A stretch of DNA of 64,000 nt from assembly GCA_014871385.1 (NCBI GenBank), contig CM026433.1, positions 10,729,433-10,793,432 on the forward strand, written 5' to 3'. Shown piece by piece: positions 11,880-22,800 of this stretch (position 1 is its first letter; every line of letters begins with the position of its first letter). The notes under the pieces are model-generated. The model worked only from the letters and a program-made list of their open reading frames with translations, was not told the origin of the DNA and did not search any database. Made by a program: the position numbers and the translations under genes. The DNA is from Ceratodon purpureus. Taxonomy: Eukaryota; Streptophyta; Bryopsida; Pseudoditrichales; Ditrichaceae.

Positions 11880-12230
11880 TTTTTTGCCCTCTACTAACAA
11901 CTTGAAAAGTCTTAGTTCAATAATGTGACTGAAGCAAAGTTCAAAGGCTTGAGTCTAACTAATTATATTTTATCACAATTAGTACGGTAGTCTCAATTCA
12001 ATTATAGTCTTAACAACAAACACATCAAAGGTAGTGGAATTAATTTTATTTTCTGTCAGTTCTTAAAGCTTTAGTGATATCACATTGTGTAGAAAGCAGT
12101 TTTTATTTTTCATACAATCACATTGACAACTGAAAATAAAGTCCCCATCTCATTTTAAGTTGATCAAAGACAAAAAATTGTAGCAACGATCACCAACCCA
12201 AACCAATTACAAACTCAAAATTCACTTAAC
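11880..12230 (+). repeat. Minisatellite-like tract, second location (part 2), and following spacer
   Basis: Resumes the tract after the TTAA element. It then runs into a spacer ('caatcaaag', 'caacgatcacca-cc', 'ttgcacaacatt') that matches 19,020-19,220 in the intact unit. No gene seen. Confidence 0.55.
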
Positions 12231-12270
12231 ATTCTTGCACAACATTCAACAACAGGTCTCTTCTATCACA

Positions 12271-12914
12271 CAAATTTCCTCTTCCACGGACAACTCTCTT
12301 GAAACATACTCTCACCGCTTCTACCAGTGCCCTCAGTCAAAGAAGCTGTGGACCTTCGCCTTCACGATCATTCACTGGCTCCTCAAGGGAAAACAAAACA
12401 TTGGACCGGCCAAGACTTTCTCACTCGAACAGTGCATCTTCGGTAGAAGGATCAGACTCCGCAGGATGGGTACCATTCGTATCTGGAACCTTCTTCGGGG
12501 CATTGTCCTTTGGGGCTCTTGGATACTACGCAATGAGGCCGTCTTTGAAGGGACTGCCTGGTCAATCAGACGAATCCAAGACTATATTTGGGACTCACTA
12601 CTTGAATACGGTCGCATCGACTGGATCAAGACAAAACGAAGACATAACCGGGCTAAAACCCCAGAGAAGGCCCAAAAGGCTTTAGATGAATTTGACGCTG
12701 CTTGGACTCAGAATGGTATTCTTTTTATTAGAACTGGTCTGAATGTTGCTTGGAACTCCATCCCTGCTAACCGTCTTGTAATCTTTTGGTAACTCTCCTG
12801 TCCTGGGCTTCCCCCGATGAGCGATGAGGGCTTGTATTTTATCTCCTTGCAATGAATTTTGCTTCAAGAAAAAAGAAAAAAAAAAAAAAAAAAAAAAAAC
12901 CAAATTTCCTCTTC
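12271..12914 (+). mobile_element. 5'-truncated LINE with 14-bp target-site duplication
   Basis: The insert at 12,285-12,900 is flanked by a perfect direct repeat 'caaatttcctcttc' (12,271-12,284 and 12,901-12,914). It ends in a 25-base A-rich tail at about 12,874-12,899, preceded by 'ttttgcttcaag'. The coding part is the extreme 3' end of ORF2. The equivalent spacer in the intact unit (about 19,220-19,250) lacks the insertion, so it is younger than the duplication. The insert runs plus to plus with the surrounding block. Confidence 0.88.
12285..12792 (+). pseudogene. C-terminal end of LINE ORF2 (zf-RVT region)
   Basis: The frame read from 12,286 gives TDNSLETYSHRFYQCPQSKK, followed by LWTFAFTIIHWLL, the zinc-binding reverse-transcriptase tail (zf-RVT) of plant L1-type LINEs: E-T--H-F--CP----W. 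It continues with WGSWILRNEAVFEG and WDSLLEYGRIDW, also typical of that region, and stops at 12,790-12,792. The upstream ATG at 12,235 is in flanking host DNA and not part of the element. The endonuclease and catalytic reverse-transcriptase parts are missing because of 5' truncation, so the copy cannot move itself. The surviving frame has no internal stop, which suggests a recent insertion. Confidence 0.85.
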
Positions 12915-12984
12915 AATGAGAAAGACACCTCCTCCTGAGTCCTAAGGTCACAGATAATTGATTAATAGATGCAATACATCTGAC

Positions 12985-13540
12985 ACTGGTAAGTCAGATG
13001 TTACTAGTTAGTTACATTGAAGTCACTAAATTACGGACGTACACGAAGGGGGTTCTGGAGCAATATAATACGGCAGCAGAGACCACCTGGGTCCGGACTC
13101 TAATCTAATCAGCAATCAGCATTTAACTCTCGCTCTGTGCATGGCGATGGCGATGGCGACGTCGCACAGTTCCAATGGCGATGCACACCACTGCGATTCG
13201 TACCCAGCTCTTCCCAGCCAGGCATCAGCCCCTCTCTCTCCCTCCTCCCTCCCTCTCCTCACATCCTTGCAGCAATGATCACCCTTCCCTGGCTTGGGAG
13301 ATTGTGCTAGTCTCTTTGATCTTACCCGAAACATGGCAACGAACACTTGATCTGAAGGATCTGATCATCGACCTGTTGCTCGGAGAGAAGGTAGCAGTCA
13401 GTTGCAGGGCGAGTGTTGTGCTACATTGTGTGTTTAAAGTAGAGGGGACCATTTAGGTGGAAGAGTGATCTGTAAGATCAGTTGGTGTTTTTTCAAGCGG
13501 AGCTGATCAGGAATGGAGGGGTTCATGAATGGGTCCGAAG
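12985..13540 (+). repeat. Copy of the receptor-kinase promoter and leader
   Basis: Near-identical to 19,312-19,870: 'ctgacactggtaagtcag', 'acggacgtacacgaaggggg', 'gcaatataatacggcagcag', 'cagcatttaactctcgctct' and the ATG-rich 'gcgatggcgatggcgacgtc' all recur in order. The copy keeps the start codon context (atg at 13,513) but changes to phosphoesterase sequence about 30 bases later. It is therefore an orphan promoter/leader. Confidence 0.85.
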
Positions 13541-13638
13541 ATGCTGAGACCATCCTCGCCGATCAGACTTCCACAGAAAAAGATAGCAGTTGTACTAACA
13601 GCAACAACAGCCTCCCCAAAAACATATACTGCACCTGA
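13513..13638 (+). CDS. Chimeric 41-codon ORF at a rearrangement junction
   Basis: It begins at the ATG equivalent to that of the intact kinase (MEGFMNGSED versus [10 protein letters not shown]). After about ten codons it crosses into the antisense of phosphoesterase exon 1 and ends in TGA at 13,636-13,638. The leader in front is well preserved, so it could be transcribed. No domain is present. Most likely it is an accident of the fusion and not a functional peptide. Confidence 0.3.
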   Translation: MEGFMNGSEDAETILADQTSTEKDSSCTNSNNSLPKNIYCT

Positions 13639-14820
13639 GTAGCTCTGGAATTCAAGTTGTGTGTTCCACTTTAACCAGCTAGCTAGTACAATGTTCGCTT
13701 TGTTCCACCTAGTGACCTTATTGGCGATCGTCGGTAAACCGAAAAACCTGAGAACCACCACCAAGCAAGGAAAACCATAATCGAAATCAAACTCTGCGCA
13801 GGAACCTACAATATTCCACATTTTTAGTACACGGTTGGACACGACCGCAACATCAGAATAACGAAACTCGAATCGCCGATACTCACATTCGACCTGCCAA
13901 AACTTCCCGCTCCAGATGGCCTGCCCTTGTTCTGTTACACACTCTGCCCTCCCTTAACCTGCAAAATTGCCAGTCTCGCTGGATTGAAATGCAGACAATC
14001 TACAGTCAGGTGATGAAACGCCAAGACACCGAAAGAGCTGCCGACTGATCCACATCCACTGCTCTTGCTCTTCACTCTGAAGCTACCAAACTCATGAAAT
14101 AGGTTTCTACCGATTGGAATACAATCTGCAGTATTTCACTTTGCATCTGTGGTGCTCTGATTATATGAGCTCTGAACTTAACTATCTCCTACAATGTTGA
14201 ATCATTCATGCTCACTCAGGCTTATGATACTGGTCATGTCTGTGTTGCAAAACTGATGACATGCTCATATTGTGCAGAAGTCGGATATCTGATGGCTTAT
14301 TACACTGAAATAAGAACAGCATTTTTGAAAGTTTGTTATGGTTTTGGAGCACCAGGGAAAAACTTGAGGTGATTGTAATTTATGACTTAATACGTGATTC
14401 AGATTGTTTGTATATAGAATTAAAATTAAATGAATTTGAAATCAAGATAAATTCTAGTTATGAAATTTTTATATCATGAAGTTTTTGTAGAAGTAAATCA
14501 TGTTGAGAGAAGTCTTGTTGTTTGGATTGTGTTTAAGATAGGCTTGGTTCAAATTAGAGATGAAATGTCGGTGATAATGAGATTACTGAGACCTGTGTTT
14601 GTTGATCTTGAGCTGTTTTGTATGTCAGTGTTCTACATGTGAGCTCTTTGTGAGCGTGTGATCTGCCATGGTCCTTGGTGTTTGCATTGATGAGTCTTCC
14701 CTACAGAAACTCCTGCTTCAGTCTCCATTGGTGGTAAGTTACAGCAAGTGGAGAGGATGACAGTTTCAGTTTTTGAAAGAGGAGACCGGATAAGACATGA
14801 GCAGGAACTTGGAAGCATAA
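13541..14820 (-). pseudogene. Duplicated block B: broken phosphoesterase exon 1 and upstream region
   Basis: On the minus strand the start at about 13,627 reads MFLGRLLLLLVQLLSFSVEV then a stop, compared with the signal peptide of the gene at 265. The metal-binding QVSDIH part is missing because the copy is cut at about 13,541, where it joins the kinase leader. The upstream region 13,660-14,790 is collinear with 270-1,360. This is a promoter plus decapitated first exon. Confidence 0.75.
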
Positions 14821-16361
14821 AATTGAATAGACATGTTCATGTTTATATAAATTCTGACTCTAGTTCTGTTTACTGTACATTTTGAATTTTAGTAGTGCAT
14901 ACTGAGTGCAAAGCTTACTTTTTGGTCATTTCAAAAAATAAATTACAGATTTCAAATTGACATTGTTAAGTATGAGTATAATTTTTTAGAGTATTATAAA
15001 ATGTAGAGAAGTAATAAAAATCAAGATGAACATCAAAATAGCATGATTGTTTTTTATTAGAAAACTAAGTTCAATTTTTTAAGTGATGAATTTTGCATAA
15101 TACAAATAAACAAGTGTATAATAAAAAGCGGCTTACATCTCTTAATAAACTATATTTAGTTGTTTTCTTCATACCTAAAATCAGATTACAAATTTGCAAA
15201 ACCAATGAAAATTACATTTTGAATAGTTGTATGCTGGCTTACATCAATTGTAGGAATTTAAGGAGATGTAAGTTGGCCTATAGCTCAGATAGTTGTAACA
15301 TAATTTTTTTTTTTTATACAACTAGCTAACTTAGTCTTCTTTGTCATGCATTAAAACCCCCAAATCCATAATGCAATAAACGTACCGAAAAAAAAGTTAG
15401 AGTGTATGAAAATAGTCAAAAATCGTGTCAAAAAAGTTTGTTTTTAAATTTCAATTGCTATAATTCTCTATTCTCTACGGCCGATGATGAAATTTTATTA
15501 AACTATCTACTGCAATAATATTTTTGAAGATTTTATGGTTAGAATTAGGAAATAATGATTTTTTAGACATTCATGGTTTTTATATTGAAAATGGCAGTTT
15601 TGCAGCATTTTTAGTGAAACAGAGTTAAGGAACTTTAGGATTGAAGATCTTTACAATAAAAAAATATATAACTCTTAGTTATAGGTTGGTCCACAACCAC
15701 TGGATAATGTGCAATAAATCAAATATGTAACTTGAACACAATTCTTTTGTTTAACAGAAATATTATGCATAATAATTTTTGAAATTTCATTCCTCTTCCA
15801 AAACATTTACATGAAAATAAAAAATGATGACTTTATCAAACTGTTTTAAGTAGAAGTCAAATTTGCCTATTGGTGTTGATAAAAATAATAATTGATCAAT
15901 TATGTTTTAAACCTAGCTTATACATGAAAGATTTATTGATTTAATGTTGATTATTTGTTTTACTTCTTTATATCAATGAATTTCCTTCATTCAAGGTTAT
16001 TTAAATATTTATATTTTCATGGTATTAGAATTTTTTTTTCATAGCTTAATATTGTATTTATTTGTTTATTTCAAAATTTGTATTTCATTATTATCAAAAT
16101 TAGGATGTGTAGAGACTTTATATTCTAGTCTCATAATGATGATATTCAATAATATAATTTTTATCATTTTAAATTCAAATTTATGAAATATCTAAAAATA
16201 TGATATTTATTACCATAAAAAGAAAAAAAATGCCTTTTCATTTAAGTTGAATATTTTTTTCCAACACTGAAAATTGTGTTCATAAAACCATAAATATTTT
16301 TAGTTGATAAATTAGATTCTTTGGGTAGACCATAAAATTATTTTTAACTTTATATAGAGGA
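14821..16361. other. AT-rich insertion relative to block A, no gene seen
   Basis: Block A has no counterpart for this stretch. It contains long A/T runs and scattered stops in all frames. The start of a possible TTAA-type element ('ttaaaacccccaaatcc', about 15,352) is visible, but I found no matching opposite end. Confidence 0.4.
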
Positions 16362-17087
16362 GAGCATAATAAAGTGGACTTCGAAGTTCAGCATGTGATC
16401 ACTAGAAAGTGAAAATGAAGTGTAATGTTTTTAAAAGCTCAAAGATGATTTTGAGCATTTTGATGTCGTTTTAGAGCATTGTAGTCACTTTTAAGGGTAT
16501 CACAGGTAATTTTATAGACATCTACATTAAACAAACATCTTCAACTGAAACTTAATTTGACCACTAGTCCTAAATCATAAATATAAACCTTTTCAAAGTC
16601 TTAATTTCTTCATTTGGTGCCTTCTATTGGCTTTAGAGGATGTTTTTTTCAATTTAAAAAACAATGTTTGGTGGGAAAAACTCATAAAAAGTAATGGAGG
16701 AGTGTCTTTCTTAAAAAAGATCTTTGCTGGTACTTTTGGAAATTTAAACCAATTAATGAGTGTATGAATTGATCATTTTAGAATATCTCTCAAATATATA
16801 GAGGGCACTACTCCATCAAAAGAGATTTTTAGATAGTTTTGATTTTTTTCTAACCACTTTTCCAAATGACTGCATTCACTTTGCTTGGATTTGAAGCTCT
16901 TATATAGTAACTTTAAAGTGTCTACTTTGCACAAAACTTTTCTAAGTTGTAGAAAAACAAGTTGAGAATCTATATTACCCAAAAAAATTGAATTTAATTA
17001 CATCTTTTCATCACTTTTGTGCAATTTTTGGAAAAGGGCTGAAACTGACAAAAATTAAGCACTTTTTTAGTCCACTTTATTGTGCTC
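16362..17087. mobile_element. MITE with 19-bp terminal inverted repeats
   Basis: The left end 'gagcataataaagtggact' (16,362-16,380) and the reverse complement of the right end (17,069-17,087, 'gagcacaataaagtggact') match at 18 of 19 bases. The element is 726 bp. Inside, on the minus strand, a 69-codon frame (16,773-16,982) rich in Lys, Leu and Ser has no recognisable domain. I could not settle the target duplication. The superfamily is undetermined. Confidence 0.65.
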
Positions 17088-18480
17088 ATCCCACATAATA
17101 AACTAGTCATAAGCAGCTACTCACACTCCTAGTCATGTTGAAATTTTCCTCCTATTTTTTGTTCATTTTTTAGACTGTACACTTCGACTGCCACTACCAT
17201 GACCAAAATAATTCCTATTATGTTTTTCACACAAGGGCCATAAGTTTTTATTGTAATTTCCTTTTTTCATAACACAGATTTGCATGCTTTAGTTTATTTT
17301 CAAAAAAAAAGACTACATTTAAGGATGAAAAATCACCATTAATGAAAATTCATTGATTTAAAAAAAAAAAGAAGTAAATACCAATGAAGTAGTTGAAAGG
17401 CCTCAAAACTACCAACACCCTTCAAACTAAACTCTTTCAATACAAAGTGTAAGTTTTTAAGTTTTGATATATCTTGAGAAAAAATAACCGTAGGATCTAG
17501 TACCCTACTTGTACATGTATATGAACTCCAATCTTAGATTCAAACAATCATTTGTGAGATCATCATGTTCCAAGTTAGAAACAAAGTTTTTTTTCCTTGT
17601 TGTAAAATGGGTTTCAAGTGTTTCGTGAGCCAAAAAATCAATTTTAAAAGCAAATTCAATGTGAGGCTCTTAAAATTCTTGATCCTAGTTGGATTAGGAA
17701 TATGTACATGCACTTTTTTCCCTGATACGACCTATAAAACGTAAAGAAATGCTTGATTTTTCACATGGAGATATGCTGAAATTTAAATACAAAGGTCAGT
17801 CTATGATAGTAAAAAAGACATATGGAGAAATATTGGATTGAAAATCCAAGCGGTGAGATCATGCCTTCAAATTTTAATTACATGTAAAAAATTAAAAAAC
17901 TTGAAAAAAAGAAAAACCTCAATTTTTGGTGAGTTTTTGAAGTTTTGTAATCTAATTAATTTTTGGCAGATTTCAGTATGCCCTAATAGTGGTTTCAAAC
18001 TTTAACTGCGGATATCTCCTAAATAATGAGGAATTTTGAAGCATGAATGGCCTTATTAGAAAGACATAATAATTGTCTATACTATACCAAAAGTACAACT
18101 TCATTCTATAAAAATTGACTTATAGGAAGCCTGATCCGATCCTAAATCATACCATTTTTGTTGAATTGATGCTTTAGGGGTTAATAATGAACACTAGATA
18201 GTATACATTCTTTGCTCTTTTTAACTACACATTAGACAACATTGGGCTCACTATCATTATAACAATATAGCCAAGAATCAAGTGATTTTTGAAGATGATT
18301 GATTTTTAATAGTTTAATATTCTGATTTTAATGATAGCATGTCATGTTTTATAATAAATTATTCAATGGAATCATAGTTGAATAAGATAGTCTAATAATA
18401 TAATTGATTATGTTTTTTTGTCTAAATTGGTTGAATTGTTTTACTTATAAGACTTATCTAAATTTTCTAAATTGCAAAAA
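17088..18480. other. AT-rich spacer; partial match to block A
   Basis: About 17,170-17,290 ('cacaca-g-g-cataagtttt') resumes the match to block A near 1,440-1,540. The rest has no gene. Near 18,170 the phrase 'gctttaggggttaa' looks like the right end of another TTAA-type element; its left end was not found. Confidence 0.4.
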
Positions 18481-19040
18481 AAAACAAATGAAGAGCCTGG
18501 ATAAACTGTAAGTTTGTTGTTGACAATTTGAGATGTCTGAGTTCAATAACAAGCCATTGACAAAGTACCAGATGAAGGGTCTTGTACATTATTCCTTCTT
18601 CTTAAAGTACATGTTTAATGATGAGCCATAAAATACATGGATTAAGGATCATGTACTTTATGTACCTTTTTCTGGCATCTTGACTCAGTTCAATAGTTGG
18701 GTTAAAACAATCTAATTAACAGAATTGTACTTCATGCCTACTCTTGGACTTTGTGCAAGCTCTGTCGTGGCATCAAAAAATCACATCAACGGCTTTGTAC
18801 TGTCGATCTTCTCCCAGGCTTGTGAGCTGTCTCCGTTCAATGATGAGCCTGGAACACACCGACCAAGAGGGCCCTATGGCCTATAATATTCTCTTTCATT
18901 ATTATCCTTGACAGTTAAAACTAATCAAAAGCTTTGTACCTTATGCCTTCATCTGACAGCTTAAAAAATCCAAGGGAAATAATGAAACCGAAACAAACAG
19001 CTAAAAGGCTTTGCAACTAATTTCAATTTTGGACAGTTCT
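18480..19040 (+). repeat. Minisatellite-like tract, third location
   Basis: Units with 'agggtcttgtac-tta', 'ccttcttctt--ag', 'tcaatgatgagcc' and 'aaacaaac' match the tracts at 1,655-3,010 and 10,540-12,060. Here the tract is uninterrupted and leads directly into the leader of the intact kinase. Confidence 0.6.
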
Positions 19041-19309
19041 TAAAATCACAATAATATCATATATACCAAAGTTAGTCATTTCTTCATAGAAATACACCTT
19101 TAAATAAGTTCTCCATCTCATTTTAAAATGATTACCAATCAAAGATTGAAACATTAATCACTAGCTCCGATTAACTACAAAAACCATAAAATCCACCCAT
19201 CCTTCTTGCCCAACATTTCAAAATTAGATGTTCCTCTTGTAACACCAAAACTACAGCTTCATGGATTTCCGATAACCATTGGAATAATGGATTTAAAAAT
19301 GTAATACTA

Positions 19310-19847
19310 TACATCTGACACTGGTAAGTCAGTACTAAGTACTCCTAGTTAGTTACATTGAAGTCACTAAATTACGGACGTACACGAAGGGGGTTCTGGA
19401 GCAATATAATACGGCAGCAGAGACCACCTGGGTCCGGACTCTAATTTAATCAGCAATCAGCATTTAACTCTCGCTCTGTGCATGGCGATGGCGATGGCGA
19501 CGTCGCACAGTTCCAATGGCGATGCACCACTGCGATTCGTACCCAGCTCTTCCCAGCCAGGCATCAGCCCCTCTCTCTCTCTCCCTCCTCACATCCTTGC
19601 AGCAATGATCACCCTTCCCTGGCTTGGGAGATTGTGCTAGTCTCTCTGATCTCACCTGATACATTCCAACGAACACTTGGTGTGAAGGATTTGATCATCG
19701 ACCTCTTGTTCGTAGAGAAGGTAGCAGTCAGTTGCAGGGCGAGTGTTGTGCTACATTGTGCGTTTAAGTAGAGGGGACCATTTAGGTGGAAGAGTCTGTA
19801 AGATCAGTTGGTGTTTGTTCAGGTCGAGTTGATCAAGCTGGTTGAGA
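19310..19847 (+). promoter_or_regulatory. Promoter and 5' leader of the LTP receptor kinase
   Basis: This block is strongly conserved with 12,985-13,512 and recognisably with 9,955-10,160. It contains a TATA-like 'tataata' at 19,405-19,411 and, further on, a C/T-rich stretch ('ctctctctctctccctcctc', 19,571-19,590). Several upstream ATGs occur in 'gcatggcgatggcgatggcg' (19,480-19,500) and open a frame to about 19,771, so upstream ORFs could limit translation. Conservation across copies reflects recent duplication and is not by itself evidence of function. Confidence 0.5.
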
Positions 19848-22800
19848 ATGGAGAGGTTCATGGGCTCGAAGATCATGTGGGTTCAACAGTTTCTGGTTTT
19901 GTTGGTGTTGGTGAACTGGGGGTCAGAAGCTGGAGGGATTGAGAACTCGACGGCCTTGTGTTCCTTTCCTTTCAAGAGGTTTGAGGAGGATGTGAAGGAG
20001 TTTGAGTGCACGAAACCGTTAGGGGGTGGGGAGATGGTGCAGTGCTTGACTTTTCTCCTGGAACAAGCAAACAATCCAACGGAGAGGTGTTGTGAAGCAG
20101 CTGCAGAGACTTGGAGGGAGGACCCTGAGTGCTTCTGCAAGCTTGCGTTCTTCCTCCCTGGAAATGATATCTTCAGCTCAGTCACGGGGCCGAAGCTCCT
20201 AAAGTATTGTAATGTGACTGCGGATCTCTGCAACAGGTGCCCTTCACTGCTTCGTTTGAATGTCACAGGTAAATTACAACACTTAAACTCTGTTTTGGCA
20301 CTGCAGGGGTGAGAGGACAATTCTGTTTGGTGATTGGGCTTTCTTCTAAGTAATTCGACTCTTGAGAGGAGGTGCTTAGGATTGCTTCGGCTTTGATCGA
20401 GTAATGTGCGGCGAAGTGGCTCTGTTTTTGGTTTATACAACTCTGTTTCTGATTAACTGCGCCATTGAAAGCTAGAAAAACGGGAGGTTATGGCAACTTC
20501 CAGTTATTAGCCTAGAGAGCTCAGGATTCCGAGTCAATTCTTATGAGGATATATATCCAGAGACACCTGATTAATGCGTGAATAGGTATCACTTGCTTTG
20601 AAAATATTTTTGCGGTTTAATTTAAGCAATTTTATCACTCCTTCCCTTTACCAGTTGATCGAGCGGTTTGAGTCGAGAATTTTTTTATTTTTTTTTGCCG
20701 GTGAGTCTAGCTTTTTCTTCTAGAATTAGCCTTCGCATTTGCCGAATCACATTTTGCAATTGCGAAGGATCTGTCAGCATAGTGTGCAGCAGCAGAGCTT
20801 CAGTATGTCGTCCGAGTCGTCTCTCGTTGTGGTGAGTGATACATCCAGCAGCGCCAATATCCGGCCGGTACTTCAGTGACAACGCTCGACAACCTAACCT
20901 CGATCATGCCCCCGCAAATGTATTATATCGTATTCGCAGTTGGCAGATTAGATTCGATTTCCATTTTTACGTTTCAATTTACGGTTGCTTGCTTGTTTTT
21001 ACATTTGGTGATTGTAATATGTGTTTGGTTGATTTGCAGATTCGGCAGAAGGAGAGTCACAAGTAGAAAGGCTGTCCGTGCCTATTGGGATGGGTTGCTT
21101 TGTCATCTTAATAGTAGTGGCCACAGTTGTCTATTTCATTATTTGGAGGCGAAGGGAATTATACCTCCAAAGTTTGCCTGAACGTGATGGTAACTTCATT
21201 CATTTTCTCAAAACTTTTTACTCTTTGAGAGCTGAGATCTAAGCTTTACCATTCAATACCTTTGTCAATCAATGCCTTGTGATACTCCTTAAATCTCAAT
21301 TCATGCATTCAAATTAACTAACAAAATGAAAGTGCAGAGATTCGGAGGATTGAAGGCAGTTTTGGAAAACCCATGCTCTTCGCGTTCAAGGTTCTCCAGG
21401 TTGCAACTAATGGCTTCAACATTATGAATATACTTGGTAAAGGTGGATTTGGAACTGTCTACAAGGTAAACAACTCCCTGTACTTGAGAATGAAAGAACT
21501 GAATATCCTGATTTTCCTAGGTTTTCAGGCTAATAAATGATAATAAATTCACTTACAATTGGGTTTTACATGGTTATTGCAGGGTGTCTTACAGGATGGA
21601 TCGGAGATAGCAGTGAAGAAGTTATCCGCTGTATCTAGGCAAGGAGGGGGTGAGTTCATAAACGAAGTCTCGCTCATAACTAAAGTGCAGCACAAAAATT
21701 TGGTAAAGCTTCGAGGTTGCTGTGTAATGGGCAAGGAGCGGTTGCTTGTATACGAGTATATGGAAAACAAGAGCTTACACGAGGCATTGTTCGGTAATCC
21801 CCTTCACTTTACTAGCAAGCAAGTTCAACCTAGGCATTTGTCTCATAAACTTTACAGGAATTTTATACGCCTGTGCTCCTCATATACCTAAACACAAAGC
21901 TTTGATAATGGAAATCATGTTGTAATAGGTGCAGTTTGTGACAAGAGAGTGCATTTGGATTGGCAAACGAGGATGAAAATCTTGGTGGGCACAGCGCATG
22001 GTTTGGCATACCTTCATGAAGGTTGCCAAACACGAATTGTGCACCGCGATATAAAGAGCAGTAATATACTGCTCGATAAGGATTTGACTGCAAAAATTGC
22101 CGATTTTGGGTTGGCTCGACTCATGTCTGAAGATCGAAGTTATGTCAGCACACGTTTTGCCGGAACATTGTAAGCATTTCACACAAGGCCACCACATGTT
22201 TAATCTTGTTCCACATTGTTTCACATTCAGCTTCAAAGTAATTTTAATCAAATTAGGATTGAAATAACAAACTATGTGTTGGTGTTGGCAGTGGCTATTG
22301 GTCTCCAGAGTATGCAATGCGAGGGCACTTATCGGAGAAAGCTGATGTGTTCAGCTATGGAATCGTAGCATTGGAGCTGGTGAGTGGTCGCAACACTTTC
22401 AACGACAAACTTCCGACTGAACAAGCCTTTCTCCTGAACTGGGTATCACACATCTCAATTCATTGAATCTCCTTACCATCTCAATTCATTGTCTGCTTCT
22501 GCTTGCTATGGAACCGTTACATTCACTTTCCATAACCACTGTAACACGAGATAGATCCAAGTTCCTTTCTCAAACACTCCATTAAAATAACTAGACCCAT
22601 TTTAATTATCTTCCTTATTCACTTTGACTTGAAGTCTACTTTAGTACTGGAATTGAATATCACTAACATATGCTTCTGTGCTTGGATGCAATCCACAGAC
22701 CTGGACACTGCACGAGAACGGGAATTTGATGGACATCTTAGATCCAGTGTTGGTGGAGGCACAGCCCGAGGAGGTGACCAGAGTAATTGAGCTCGCACTC

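Noticed and set aside
12682-12903. Minus-strand frame starting with a poly-Phe run
   Set aside because: It reads the antisense of the LINE A-tail.
13507-13842. 111-codon minus-strand frame across the phosphoesterase copy
   Set aside because: It is in a different frame from the real phosphoesterase exon and shows no similarity to block A in protein terms.
19883-20440. 185-codon minus-strand frame opposite the LTP exon
   Set aside because: It is the shadow of a real plus-strand exon with eight-cysteine pattern and signal peptide.
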